NCBI GenBank assembly: GCA_013373595.1 | Contig: JABXHO010000061.1 | Coordinates: forward strand, 1-40,673 | Length of the DNA stretch: 40,673 nt | From: Flavobacteriales bacterium | Lineage (GTDB): Bacteria > Bacteroidota > Bacteroidia > Flavobacteriales_D > Crocinitomicaceae | Direction: 5' to 3' | In this document: positions 1-11,368 of the stretch, piece by piece | Layout of the letters: every line of letters begins with the position of its first letter | Numbering within the stretch: position 1 is the stretch's first letter | The notes under the pieces: model-generated | Databases searched by the model: none | What the model saw: only the letters and a program-made list of their open reading frames with translations | Told to the model about the DNA's origin: nothing | Position numbers and translations under genes: made by a program

Positions 1-840
1 GGATTCAGAGATCAAACTGGAACATTGGTCAACAAGGAAAATGATTTAAAGTACATCCGAGCGGATCATTTTGTTGCTGGAGCTTCGTTCTTATCGGAAT
101 TCAAAGCGAAGTTCTCAGTGGAAGGATTCTGGAAGAATTATAGCAATTATCCATTTTCAGTCAACGATTCGATTTCACTCGCAAATGTAGGGTCTGATTT
201 TGGAGTTATTGGTAATGAAGCGGTGACATCTACTTCAGAGGGGCGAGCATACGGTTTAGAGTTCTTGTACCAGCAGAAACTCGTCAAAGGATTTTACGGG
301 ATTTTAGCATACACGCTTGTAAACTCTGAGTTTTTGACGAAAGACGGGACGTATGCACCCTCTTCATGGGATAGTAAAAATATTGTCTCTTTGACAGCAG
401 GAAAACGTTTCAAAAAAGGATGGGAAGTTGGATTTAGATGGTTGTATTCAGGAGGAGCACCATATACGCCAATTGATGTGGCAACATCTTCGATTAAGCA
501 AGTGTGGGATGTCAATGGACAAGGATTACCAGATTACAATCGTTTGAATCAGGAGAGAGGAACGGATTATCATCAGTTGAATATTCGTGTAGATAAGCGT
601 TTTGACCTGAAGAAGATGTCGTTGCAGTTGTATTTGGATATTCAAAATGCTTATGCGTATCAAACAACGCTTGCGCCTATTTTACTAGTTGAACAAGATG
701 AAAATGGGAATCCCGTAACAGATCCGAACGATCCTTCACGCTATCAAACAAAATTGATCGATAACACGTCAGGAATTTTGCAACCTTCGATTGGAATCAT
801 TTTCGAATTTAAAGTGAAATCTCAGAAATTGGAGGAGTGA
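1..840 (+). CDS. TonB-dependent outer membrane receptor, C-terminal part (5' end outside window)
   Basis: The frame is open from base 1, so the gene begins upstream and only the last 279 residues are here. The residues look like the end of a TonB-dependent receptor beta-barrel: alternating polar/aromatic strands, a GWEVGFRW-type strand, then an R(V/I)DKRFDLKK...LYLDIQNAY segment and a final strand ending PSIGIIFEFKVK. That arrangement is typical of the last strands of Bacteroidota receptors, which import siderophores, vitamins or glycans across the outer membrane using TonB energy. The plug domain and any N-terminal carboxypeptidase-regulatory-like domain are not visible, so the substrate cannot be inferred. 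A TTG at 25 is not the real start. The gene converges with the OmpA-like gene at 1038-1904. Confidence 0.85.
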   Translation, partial: GFRDQTGTLVNKENDLKYIRADHFVAGASFLSEFKAKFSVEGFWKNYSNYPFSVNDSISLANVGSDFGVIGNEAVTSTSEGRAYGLEFLYQQKLVKGFYGILAYTLVNSEFLTKDGTYAPSSWDSKNIVSLTAGKRFKKGWEVGFRWLYSGGAPYTPIDVATSSIKQVWDVNGQGLPDYNRLNQERGTDYHQLNIRVDKRFDLKKMSLQLYLDIQNAYAYQTTLAPILLVEQDENGNPVTDPNDPSRYQTKLIDNTSGILQPSIGIIFEFKVKSQKLEE

Positions 841-875
841 TGAAGTGATAAAAAAGTATGGGCGTCAGCTACCAT

Positions 876-1028
876 TTCGGCTCCGCTCAATGTCCGATTA
901 GCCCTCAGGTTTCATTTATAGATTGGTGTTTCTTACGGTGACTGAGCGGAGTCTTTTACAGAGTTTGATCGGAATCTTTTGTTCGCTATAAGTGGATTCT
1001 TTTTGCGGTGTCTGATCGGAGTCGAAGA
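876..1028. repeat. degenerate intergenic repeats with a TGAGCGGAGTC core
   Basis: Related units lie in the convergent gap between the receptor and the OmpA-like gene. Direct copies are at 936-958 (core TGACTGAGCGGAGTCTTTT), 961-980 (TTTGATCGGAATCTTTT) and 1006-1028 (TGTCTGATCGGAGTCGAAG). An inverted copy is at 876-897 (GGCTCCGCTCAATGTCC). The inverted copy can pair with the 936 unit through TGAGCGGAG. The units have diverged and are not evenly spaced, so this looks like decayed copies of a small intergenic repeat and not a CRISPR. It may act as a transcription end for either gene, but no clean hairpin plus T-tract is present. Confidence 0.5.
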
Positions 1029-1037
1029 CAAAGCAAA

Positions 1038-1904
1038 TCAAATAAACTCAAAATCCACCCGACGATTTCGTTGTTTTCCTTTCGGGTTCTTGTTCGTGTC
1101 GATAGGGGAGCGTTCACCTTTGAATTCAATCACCAAGCGATCAGGACTTAATCCGCGTTTTACGAAGTAATTGGTAATAGCTTGAGCACGATTGTACGAA
1201 AGCGTATCATTGTATTGATCAGATCCATCCGAATCGGTGTGTCCAGTTACCTTCACACGCAAATCTGAGTGTCCTTTCACGATTTTAATCATGCTGTTCA
1301 GAAAAGCTTCGTGCTCTTCTCTAATCTCATATTTGTCATAATCGAAGAAAATGGGCTCAAATACGAAATTGTCGCGTTCAATTTTTCGAATTTCGGGTGC
1401 ATTTAATCCTTCGGCATAATCTTTTACGAATTGATTGAACCAAATTTGTGTGTACGGCATTTCTCCATCGGTGGGAAGTTCAAAGTCTGCACGGTAAAGA
1501 ATGAAGTCTCCTGCTACGCGTCGACAATCTGTCGCAACGTATTCACCTGTGAGGTAACCCGTTTTGGGATCGTAGGATAAACTCGCTGATACACGACACC
1601 ATGTGGTTCTTGAAGTTTTATTGCTTTTCGTTTCCGCAATTTGTCGAATGTGAAGTGTACCATTTTCGTCTAGATCGGCGTTGACCTTTTTAAGCGAGTA
1701 GAGGTCGGAATCGTAAATTTCTTCTCGGCTGTATCCCGTCACAACACCATCGTTGTTCTCAAAATCGAAATAAACAATCGATGCATCTTTCATTTTGGTT
1801 CCTTTTCGAATCATCACACCTTGCCAGGTCCCAGAAGGATCGAAATCTGCGGCGATAGCAGAGATGGAGATGAGAATCATACCGAAAAACGCAAAAAACT
1901 TCAT
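1038..1904 (-). CDS. OmpA-family outer membrane/periplasmic protein
   Basis: A 288-aa protein with an N-terminal signal peptide (hydrophobic residues 1-17 ending AIAA). Residues about 20-175 form an uncharacterised beta-rich domain that opens DPSGTWQGVMI and resembles small lipocalin-like or calycin-like domains, though I cannot assign it firmly. The last 110 residues are a clear OmpA C-terminal peptidoglycan-binding domain: FFDYDKYEI, VTGHTDSDGSDQYNDTLSYNRAQAI, and a terminal NRRVDFEFI. That domain binds the meso-diaminopimelate peptide of peptidoglycan and tethers the protein to the wall. The ATG at 1904 directly precedes the signal peptide. It is a single gene convergent with the receptor, with gyrB diverging on the other side. 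Confidence 0.85.
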   Translation of the reverse strand: MKFFAFFGMILISISAIAADFDPSGTWQGVMIRKGTKMKDASIVYFDFENNDGVVTGYSREEIYDSDLYSLKKVNADLDENGTLHIRQIAETKSNKTSRTTWCRVSASLSYDPKTGYLTGEYVATDCRRVAGDFILYRADFELPTDGEMPYTQIWFNQFVKDYAEGLNAPEIRKIERDNFVFEPIFFDYDKYEIREEHEAFLNSMIKIVKGHSDLRVKVTGHTDSDGSDQYNDTLSYNRAQAITNYFVKRGLSPDRLVIEFKGERSPIDTNKNPKGKQRNRRVDFEFI

Positions 1905-4225
<2,321 letters not shown>

Positions 4226-4245
4226 TACGTTGTTGAGATAAAGTT

Positions 4246-4280
4246 AAAGCCCGAATTCATTCTTGAGTTCGGGCTTTTTT
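4246..4280 (+). terminator. gyrB rho-independent terminator
   Basis: Ten-base perfect stem AAAGCCCGAA (4246-4255) / TTCGGGCTTT (4268-4277) with a 12-nt loop, followed by a run of T, 20 bp after the gyrB stop. Confidence 0.9.
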
Positions 4281-4452
4281 GATTCCATATTCGCTATTCT
4301 TCTTGCTTTTGAATGCTCCTGCAGTTGATTCACATTTCTTTGTTTCATGGCAAATGTACGATGCGTCCTCTATCTCTTCAAGACTAAATATACTGCTGCG
4401 CAGGTCTTGCATTGATATCATCCGCATCGTTTCACTCGCCAAAAACAGAAAT

Positions 4453-4650
4453 ATGAAAACAACATTGAAGCCGTATCAACAAGCAAATTCAGCGAAGCAT
4501 GATTTATTAAAGAAATTATTCGAAGTTCAAGTGGAACTCAAATTGTATCGAAATGAACATTCATACGATCAGAAGAATGAAGTGCATGCACTGATTAAAT
4601 TGCTCGATCAATTCATTGAAAATCGTCTGTATGATGCTTTGAACGAATGA
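4453..4650 (+). CDS. small helical protein, 65 aa, paralogue of the protein at 13891-14094
   Basis: I do not recognise a named family. The ATG at 4453 begins MKTTLKPYQQAN, and the rest is predicted to be two amphipathic helices, about residues 15-32 and 39-60, with no cysteine, signal peptide or membrane segment. It aligns with the 67-aa product at 13891-14094 over about 43 residues with one gap. Shared positions include LF, EL, NE, K and DQ.IE near the end. Two independent short frames with matching heptad-like patterns make both more credible as genes. The frame stays open upstream to 4279, but that extension is not similar to the paralogue. A strong terminator follows immediately, consistent with a monocistronic small gene after gyrB. 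Function unknown; a dimeric coiled-coil or adaptor role is only a guess. Confidence 0.6.
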   Translation: MKTTLKPYQQANSAKHDLLKKLFEVQVELKLYRNEHSYDQKNEVHALIKLLDQFIENRLYDALNE

Positions 4651-4659
4651 TCTTTACGT

Positions 4660-4692
4660 AAAGAACGTGTTTGTTTCAAGCACGTTCTTTTT
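4660..4692. terminator. bidirectional terminator between convergent genes
   Basis: Stem AAAGAACGTG / CACGTTCTTT around a 12-nt loop, with T-rich sequence after the plus-strand stem and A-rich sequence before it. It sits between the stop of the small protein (4650) and the stop of the minus-strand lipoprotein gene (4693) and can serve both. Confidence 0.85.
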
Positions 4693-5679
4693 CTATATTC
4701 TTAAAGAGAATGACTTCGGTATTTCTTGACCGCCCCACTCAACCACTGTAAATCCTTTCCTGCTTTTTTGGAGTGGAGTTAAATCTTGTTCAGGGATCTC
4801 AATGGGAGCGTCTAATCCTTGGAATACCATAGCAATTCGAATCATTGTTTCAGGGGCTGGCGTTATTGTAAGCTGCGCTTGTTCCAAATAATCGTTTCCA
4901 CTAAAATGAATGGCATTGAATGCATTCTTTTCCAAAGTTGGTAGCCAAAAAATGATGAACTCATTGGCTTCTCTTGGGGTGAGGCCGAGTAGTGCTAGTT
5001 TTTCCTCTAAAAATGGAACGATCTCTTCTTTGGAAACAACAAATCCATCAGTCATTGCTAGCGGTTTTCGTGGTTTACCTTCCCAATACAGGGAGTAATA
5101 TTCCTTTCCAGTTGGATCGGTTAAAGTTCCGTCTGGTTTTGCGGTTACTTTCCATCCATCCTTTGGATATTTAGGGTAAGTGGTGGTTAATGCTCCATCG
5201 AATTGCAAAGAGACATTGATCTCGGTTGTTATTTCCGGGTAGAGGTAGATGATGGGTTTTTCTAGTCGTATCTGACTGTCAAATGGTCCGATGATTCCAT
5301 CAAGTTGAACACGATCACCAGCGACGAGATCAAGTGTGATGGTACTTTCACTCATTCCAGGATATCGAAAAATGAATGTATGTTCTCCTGGAGGAATATT
5401 TTTCAGGTCAAAGCTTCCCTCTGGGTCTAGAGTTGTTCCCATGAGCGGATCTTGTATGTGAGTGGTCATTCCCAAAATAGGTTCACTGTTTTCATCGATC
5501 ATTTTTCCATGAATCGAACACGTTTGAGCTCCTGTTTTTTCAACGGAATAGTTTGTTACTTCCAGTGCCCCCGTAACTTCTAGTTCTGGATATTTCTCCT
5601 TGCAGGTTTTTTCCATAGTACCGCAAGAGAAAAGCGAGAGTGTAATCGTTACTATTAGGCTGATGTCAAGTAGTCTCAT
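4693..5679 (-). CDS. lipoprotein with carboxypeptidase-regulatory-like domain and uncharacterised C-terminal domain
   Basis: The 328-aa product starts at ATG 5679 (MRLLDISLIV); the frame is open 32 codons further, but that extension is poor and the start chosen gives a proper lipoprotein signal with lipobox LFSC (Cys19). Residues about 53-130 resemble a carboxypeptidase D regulatory-like (transthyretin-fold) domain: GKMIDENSEPILG..., TLDPEGSFDLKNIPPGEHTFIF. Residues about 140-328 begin KPIIYLYPEITTEINVSL and include GWKVTAKPDGTL and YYSLYWEGK. I recognise this pattern from conserved hypothetical proteins of several phyla, but no function is known to me. The protein is probably anchored in the outer or inner membrane and periplasmic or surface-exposed. 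It lies downstream of the M43 protease gene but is separated from it by a terminator, so it is likely transcribed separately. Confidence 0.75.
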   Translation of the reverse strand: MRLLDISLIVTITLSLFSCGTMEKTCKEKYPELEVTGALEVTNYSVEKTGAQTCSIHGKMIDENSEPILGMTTHIQDPLMGTTLDPEGSFDLKNIPPGEHTFIFRYPGMSESTITLDLVAGDRVQLDGIIGPFDSQIRLEKPIIYLYPEITTEINVSLQFDGALTTTYPKYPKDGWKVTAKPDGTLTDPTGKEYYSLYWEGKPRKPLAMTDGFVVSKEEIVPFLEEKLALLGLTPREANEFIIFWLPTLEKNAFNAIHFSGNDYLEQAQLTITPAPETMIRIAMVFQGLDAPIEIPEQDLTPLQKSRKGFTVVEWGGQEIPKSFSLRI

Positions 5680-5732
5680 GTTCCGTTTTTTATAGATAGA
5701 TGTGAAGTTAGGAGAGTTTCCATAATTGTAAA

Positions 5733-5770
5733 TAAAAAAAAACGCTCGATTCTCATTGAGAACCGAGCGT
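5733..5770 (-). terminator. terminator of the M43 protease gene
   Basis: On the minus strand CGCTCGGTTCTCA and TGAGAATCGAGCG form a 13-base stem with one G-U-type mismatch and a 1-nt centre (practical loop 3-5 nt), followed by a run of T at 5742-5733. It lies 22 bp beyond the protease stop codon. Confidence 0.9.
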
Positions 5771-5791
5771 AGCATTAGTGATTTATTTACG

Positions 5792-8700
5792 TTAATTCTT
5801 TACAACGCGAATTGTTGCCTGGAATTCATCGTTTTGAATTTGGAGGAAGTATACACCAGATTCAAATGATTCTGTATTGATATTCATCACATCAATTCCG
5901 CTTCCTTCAAATACAACTCTTCCTTTTGCATCAGTCATTGAAGTAGAGAATGCTCCTTTTAATTCTACATTCACAATGGTAGAAGTTGGGTTTGGATACA
6001 CGTTAATTTGCTCCTGAATGTACTCTTCAATCGATGTACATCCATCTACCTCAATGTTCTCTGTTGCACTATTAGTACAGCCATTTCCGTCGGTGTATTC
6101 GTAAGTGATCGGGTGGATTCCGATTCCCGCAACAGCAGGATCAAATAGTGAACCACTCACACCAGTACCAGAGTAGGTTCCACCAGCAGGACTAGCTCCC
6201 GTTAAGGTGAAACTAGGGTCGTATTCACATACTAAACCAAGCGGTGTTTGAGTAACTGTTGGTAGCGGATTAACGGTAACGGTGAATGGAGTAGAGGTCT
6301 CCGAACAGCCATTTGCATCTGTATAGGTTACCGTATATGTTCCATCGGTTGTTGCAGATATTGTTTGTGTAGTTTCCGAAGTTGACCAAACATTTCCTGT
6401 TCCTTGAGAAGATGTCAAATCTACTGATCCTCCTTCACAGAATGTAGTGCTACCGCCAGCCGTAATGGTTGATGGATTTGGAAGAGGATTAACCGTAATC
6501 ACGATTGGAGCAGAAGTCGAAGAACATCCAGAGCCATCTGTATAAGTTACGGAAACGGTTGAAGTTGTCGTGACTGTGATGGTTGATGCTGTTTCTGATG
6601 TTGACCACGTATTTCCTGTACCGTAAGAAGAAGATAAGTCTACTGAACCTCCTTCACAGAAAGTTGTTGTTCCGCTCGCGGTAATGGTTGGTGTTGCTGG
6701 AGGATTCGGGTCATTTAAACCTTGCGCCAATACATTTGACGTACATCCAGTACTTCCATCCACAAATGTGAAGTTGTAAGATCCAGCTGCAAGTCCCGTA
6801 ACGATATGTGGTAACGAAACGTTGTTTGCGCTTCCCGTAGCTGTTCCTGCCCATGACAGGTCTCCTGTTCCTGAACCAGAAATTTCGATAGAACCTGTAG
6901 CCGTTCCACAAGCGGATGGATCAGAAATAGTTCCTGATGCAATTGTTGGAGTTGGTACAACCGTTACTGCTGTTGGAGCAGAAGTCGAAGTACATCCGTT
7001 TCCATCTGTGTATGTAACAGTATATGATCCTGCCGTAGATACGGTAATGGTAGAACTCGTTTCAGTTGTTGACCAAACATTGTTCGTAGCGTACGAAGAC
7101 GATAGATCAACTGAAGTTCCTGAACATATCGAAAGTGATCCTGAAGCTGTGATTACAGGTGCTGTTGCTGGAGTGAAAACAGAAACGGTAGTGTATACTG
7201 TAGACTGACATCCAGAAGCGTCTGTAACAAGACAAGAGTATTGTGTTTGAGCTGCAGGTGATACCGTTATGGATGCTGTTGTTCCCAAAGGCATTGATCC
7301 ATCGAACCATTGATAGGATACACCGCCAGAAGCTGTAATTGATGTACTTCCTCCAGGACAAACTGAAACGTTCGGACTAATTCCAGCAGTGAAGCCCGAA
7401 GAAGGATTGATTGTTACAGTATACATCGTTTCACATGCATCGCCGATTGTTGCAACCCAAACATCATATGTTCCCGAAGGAAGTGTGTTGAATGTTGGAC
7501 TCGTTTGATAGTTAATTCCGTCTAAGCTATAATAGTAGGTTCCATTTCCTCCTGTCATTCCAGAAACGGTAATGGAGCCGTTGTTCAATCCACAAGTTGT
7601 GGGTGTGGCTGAAACAGTAGCCGAAACTGGATCGGCAACCACGATGTCTAACACGACAGCATCTGTTTGACACGAACCGTCTCCGAACAAGAAGATACTG
7701 TAATCACCAGCAGGTGAAGGCGAGTAATCATTTGTTGGGGCATTTGAGGATGAAATCACATTCGTGAAAGGATTATCTGTTAAATACCAGAAGTAATCTG
7801 TCACATTCGTAGATCCCGATCCATTCGCTGTTATCGTTCCGCCCACACAAATTGAATCTCCAGATGCTGTAAATGTCGCGACAGGAGCAGGTCCGTTGGA
7901 TAACATTACATCCATGGCAATGGATTCGTTAATTCCGAGAAGTCCTGAGTTGAGCCATCCGTAGGTATCCATTTCCATGAAAAAGGATGGGTTACCACTA
8001 GTTGCGGTGTTTGTGATTCCTACGAGAACGGTATCCTGAGCAGCACCATATTGTAGTTCCATACCAACGAAGAACGTTCCACTAACGGTAGCAGGTGTTG
8101 TGAAATCAATTTCATTCCAAGCCCCGCTTGTTAAGTCGGATAAAAGCACGGTTTCGGATGCAAGGATGGTTCCCGGATTGGCTCCATTGTTGTCGTCGTA
8201 AACTCTAACTTCGATAGACCCTCCTGTTGGAGCTACGTCATCTACAATGAAGAATGGCATTCTTACACGTCTAACTTCGGCAACTCCTACATATGAGAAC
8301 TGCTCAGCATATTGCAAGGCATCTTCAACAGAAGATCCGTCACCGTATAAATCTAAATGGGCATGTCCCGGAATGTATCCCCAAGCTCCATTTGTTGCGG
8401 GAACATTATAGTAAGAGAAGGCGTCTGTTGGATCCCAATTTCTAAGTGTATCACAAGCTGTTCCTGAAGTTGGTGCAACTACCTGAATGTAGCCGGTTTC
8501 ACTAGCAGGAGTAAGATCAGTACCAAAACTGTTAGAAGCTGTGAGTGTTATGTCATAAAATCCTGGAGTGTAGAATTCAACTTGTGGATTCTGAGAGGTG
8601 GCACTTGTTCCTCCAATGTAGTCCCAATCAGTTGTTTGAGTTCCGGAAATTGTCCATGCCCATGATGTGGGAACATTGGTTGATTCATCAAAGAAGTTGA

Positions 8701-9901
8701 CAGCACCGTTAACAGGAACTACTACGGGACCAGGACCAACTGGAACCGATGAAAATGCTGAGTTTGGTGGTGTGTTGGTTGGGTCACATCCAGGTGAGAT
8801 TAATAATGAGCTTCGGATTCCCTGAAGAATAGATAGCATGTAATCTGCCTGATTTTGCGTGAACATCACCGTACAGTTCGAATAATCCATGTAGTTTTCG
8901 TACTGCGTTTCGATTGAAGAACAAGTTGTTTGAGAACCAGAGCAAGAACCAGGGTAATTGAAAGATGGTCCTGCAGTTTGAGGGGTGTCAGAAAACCCAT
9001 CATCGTTTGTACATCCACCTGAGCCGCCCCAAGTGTGATCCAAACCGAGGTAATGTCCAACTTCGTGCGTAAGAACATTTTCGTTGTTCATTCCAAGGTT
9101 GTAGTCTAATACGATTCCATCTATGTTTGAAGAGGGAAGAAGTGTTGGGGTAGGGCGGTATGCATATCCTGCGGTTCCTGAATTGGCTCCGTTTGAAATG
9201 TCACAAATCCATACGTTTAAGTATTGGTTTCTGTCCCAAATTTGTGATCCTCCGGACGCGGAAGATTTCATTTTGTTTTCTTCACCTCCGTCGGAATCGT
9301 ACCATTCTTCGGTGGTTGCAACGCGTACCACTCCAATTTCTGCCAATGGCGTCCCCGATTCATCTTGTGTCGCAAGACAGAAGTTGATATTAGCATCAGC
9401 AGGAACAAAGTTAAATGGTGGATTTGTACGTGCGTTCGAGGCATTCGCGTTGAGTAATTGGAAATCCTCAACAAGATCGTTGTACACTTGCATGATCAAT
9501 GCATTCGAGACATTTTCTGCAGGGTTATTCGGGTTGTGAACAACGTGAAAAATAACGGAGATGGTATTAACTCCAGGTGTTTCGGGCATTCCCTGTGCTG
9601 AAATCGTTTGAGCGCCAAGTAAAGCACTTTGATTGAATTCATTCAATAATCCACGGTCTGCATAATGCTGTTGCGTTAGATCATGGGCTTTACAAGTAGA
9701 TTGTCCACTTGGTGTTGGGTTGGGTTGTAAGGTTCCAAAAGCGGGATTCGAACTGGCGGAAAAATTGCCGTTTTGCTGAAAGGAACTCTTGGAAATTTGT
9801 CCGTTTGAGACGGCATTCGATGAGTTTACGGTTGTTGTAGTTGTTTGAGAATATCCAAAGGAGACCAGTCCCAAAGCAACTAGAAACGCAGATAGTTTCA
9901 T
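5792..9901 (-). CDS. secreted M43-family zinc metalloprotease with PKD/Ig-like repeats and T9SS sorting domain
   Basis: A 1369-aa exported protein. Residues 1-19 are a Sec signal peptide. Residues about 110-370 are a pappalysin/cytophagalysin (M43) protease domain: the zinc site HEVGHYLGLDH is at residues 279-289, followed by the Asp-rich, cysteine-containing stretch typical of M43B enzymes and the Met-turn ENYMDYS. After it come a PKD-like domain (about 375-480), a region resembling bacterial carbohydrate/jelly-roll domains, and a long Thr/Ser-rich part with at least three related Ig-like modules, each with an (I/F)C.G..VDL(S/T)SS...VWST.ET motif (genomic about 6255-7165). The last 75 residues are a T9SS type A sorting domain (VYPNPTSTIVNVEL, GRVVFEG, SGVYFLQI, ending RVVKN). 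The enzyme should be secreted and attached to, or released from, the cell surface to digest proteins. It is monocistronic with its own terminator. Confidence 0.9.
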   Translation of the reverse strand: MKLSAFLVALGLVSFGYSQTTTTTVNSSNAVSNGQISKSSFQQNGNFSASSNPAFGTLQPNPTPSGQSTCKAHDLTQQHYADRGLLNEFNQSALLGAQTISAQGMPETPGVNTISVIFHVVHNPNNPAENVSNALIMQVYNDLVEDFQLLNANASNARTNPPFNFVPADANINFCLATQDESGTPLAEIGVVRVATTEEWYDSDGGEENKMKSSASGGSQIWDRNQYLNVWICDISNGANSGTAGYAYRPTPTLLPSSNIDGIVLDYNLGMNNENVLTHEVGHYLGLDHTWGGSGGCTNDDGFSDTPQTAGPSFNYPGSCSGSQTTCSSIETQYENYMDYSNCTVMFTQNQADYMLSILQGIRSSLLISPGCDPTNTPPNSAFSSVPVGPGPVVVPVNGAVNFFDESTNVPTSWAWTISGTQTTDWDYIGGTSATSQNPQVEFYTPGFYDITLTASNSFGTDLTPASETGYIQVVAPTSGTACDTLRNWDPTDAFSYYNVPATNGAWGYIPGHAHLDLYGDGSSVEDALQYAEQFSYVGVAEVRRVRMPFFIVDDVAPTGGSIEVRVYDDNNGANPGTILASETVLLSDLTSGAWNEIDFTTPATVSGTFFVGMELQYGAAQDTVLVGITNTATSGNPSFFMEMDTYGWLNSGLLGINESIAMDVMLSNGPAPVATFTASGDSICVGGTITANGSGSTNVTDYFWYLTDNPFTNVISSSNAPTNDYSPSPAGDYSIFLFGDGSCQTDAVVLDIVVADPVSATVSATPTTCGLNNGSITVSGMTGGNGTYYYSLDGINYQTSPTFNTLPSGTYDVWVATIGDACETMYTVTINPSSGFTAGISPNVSVCPGGSTSITASGGVSYQWFDGSMPLGTTASITVSPAAQTQYSCLVTDASGCQSTVYTTVSVFTPATAPVITASGSLSICSGTSVDLSSSYATNNVWSTTETSSTITVSTAGSYTVTYTDGNGCTSTSAPTAVTVVPTPTIASGTISDPSACGTATGSIEISGSGTGDLSWAGTATGSANNVSLPHIVTGLAAGSYNFTFVDGSTGCTSNVLAQGLNDPNPPATPTITASGTTTFCEGGSVDLSSSYGTGNTWSTSETASTITVTTTSTVSVTYTDGSGCSSTSAPIVITVNPLPNPSTITAGGSTTFCEGGSVDLTSSQGTGNVWSTSETTQTISATTDGTYTVTYTDANGCSETSTPFTVTVNPLPTVTQTPLGLVCEYDPSFTLTGASPAGGTYSGTGVSGSLFDPAVAGIGIHPITYEYTDGNGCTNSATENIEVDGCTSIEEYIQEQINVYPNPTSTIVNVELKGAFSTSMTDAKGRVVFEGSGIDVMNINTESFESGVYFLQIQNDEFQATIRVVKN

Positions 9902-10067
9902 AGAGTAGTTTTAAATTACAGTTTAGATTTTGCTTCAAATTACAAAATTCTAAACCATTTTAAAACAAATTGATTACAAATCGATTATTTGATTCTACGC
10001 CAAAAGTTACTCTGGATGCGTTAAAGTCTTTCTAGGATTGAGTGTCACTGCGAGAGCTATGCCTTTT

Positions 10068-11342
10068 TTACGTTTGACGTTTTTTCTTTTTGGCTGCCGG
10101 GAACAGAATGTTGTTGAGAATCAAACGGTATCCAGGTGAGTTCGGGTGTAGGTCCAAATCGGTGGGGGGATCGCCAACAATATGTCGGTAATCTTCTGGG
10201 TCATGACCTCCGTAGAATGTCCATGTTCCTTGTCCCATTTCTCCATGAATATAACGAGCGGTGCCGTATTGCTTTGTTTCACCAAGGATGAGTACATTCG
10301 GCTTGATAAAATCCTTTTTAAAGTCCGTTGTTTGCCCCATGAAGCCGTTCACTACGTCTGTGTGGCATTGTGTTAACATGGTCGGAACAACATCCCATTT
10401 CGCCGAAAATTCAAAGAGGGAAAATTTATCCGTTTTCGCAGCTGATTCTTCTGAAACGAAGGAGTTTCTGAGATCGGTTCCGTCAATGTTTGAATATTCG
10501 TAGACCAAAGGATCTCGCTCCAATGTAAAATCCTCAAAAGCAAATGAGTTATTGAAATCGAGTTCCGCTTGACAATTTCTGTGAGCTGGATCTCCATCAA
10601 ACATGCTTTCGCAAATATCTGTCTTGTGCGCTGCTAAGGCAATGTCGAAGCTGTCTGTACCACTACACATGGTAAAAAGGAAGCCTCCACCAATTACAAA
10701 GTTCTTGATATTCGTAGCAACAGCCAATTTCATTTCAGAAACTTTTCCAAATCCAAGTCCTGCTGCTGATGCTTCCAACGTTCGCACTTGTTCTTTGTAC
10801 CATGGGTAATTTCTGTAGCGTGCGTAAAATTTACCGTATTGTCCTGTAAAATCTTCATGGTGTAAGTGAAGCCAGTCGTATTCGGGAAGAACACCCATGA
10901 CCACCGCAGAATCATAAATCTTATCGTAAGGGATTTCTGCGTACTCTAATACCAAGGTAACGGCATCGTCCCACGGCATTTTTCCACTCGGCGTATATAC
11001 GGCAATTTTTGGTGCTTTCTCGAGTTGAACCGTCTCCATGTTTTCTTCTGGATTGGCAATCTTATTCTTTATCGAGTTTGCTTGTCCATCGGCTACAACC
11101 TCGTAGGAAACTCCACGAAGTAATAATTCTTCCTCAATCCCCGTAGAATGAGGTGTTAAAAAAGATCCTCCTCGATAGTTCAATAACCAGTCGATAACGA
11201 TCTCATTTTCTAATAAATAAAAAGCAACTCCATACGCTTTCAAATGGTTCGATTGCGTTTCATCCATCGGGATGAGAATTTGGGATGCATTCGATTGAAA
11301 AGCAAAGCTGAGTGTTGTAAAAAGGATGAGAATAAATTTCAT
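10068..11342 (-). CDS. conserved exported protein of the group often labelled asparagine synthetase B
   Basis: A 424-aa protein with a signal peptide (residues 1-19, ending SNAS). I recognise the pattern QILIPMDETQ.NHLKAYG, DWLLNYRGGSFL, APKIAVYTPSGK.PWDDAVTLVL, DWLHLHHEDFTGQYGKF and FTMCSGTDSFDIAL from Flavobacteriia proteins that databases call asparagine synthetase B. Nothing here supports that activity: there is no N-terminal Cys2 glutaminase domain, no PP-loop SGGxDS motif, and the protein is exported. The CSGTDSFD and HHEDFTG segments with several conserved His and Asp residues look like a possible active site of unknown type. The C-terminus ends in a basic KKKKRQT tail. The start lies 26 bp after the dnaB stop, so the two are likely co-transcribed although functionally unrelated on present evidence. 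Confidence 0.8.
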   Translation of the reverse strand: MKFILILFTTLSFAFQSNASQILIPMDETQSNHLKAYGVAFYLLENEIVIDWLLNYRGGSFLTPHSTGIEEELLLRGVSYEVVADGQANSIKNKIANPEENMETVQLEKAPKIAVYTPSGKMPWDDAVTLVLEYAEIPYDKIYDSAVVMGVLPEYDWLHLHHEDFTGQYGKFYARYRNYPWYKEQVRTLEASAAGLGFGKVSEMKLAVATNIKNFVIGGGFLFTMCSGTDSFDIALAAHKTDICESMFDGDPAHRNCQAELDFNNSFAFEDFTLERDPLVYEYSNIDGTDLRNSFVSEESAAKTDKFSLFEFSAKWDVVPTMLTQCHTDVVNGFMGQTTDFKKDFIKPNVLILGETKQYGTARYIHGEMGQGTWTFYGGHDPEDYRHIVGDPPTDLDLHPNSPGYRLILNNILFPAAKKKKRQT

Positions 11343-11368
11343 ATCTACTAAAGCTACAAAAATCCTAC

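Noticed and set aside
4279-4452. N-terminal extension of the 65-aa protein
   Set aside because: It does not resemble the start of the paralogue and begins inside the gyrB terminator.
6822-7208. 128-aa plus-strand frame, Val/Pro/Glu-rich, inside the M43 protease gene
   Set aside because: Arises from complementing the Thr/Ser-rich repeats; no ribosome site or domain.
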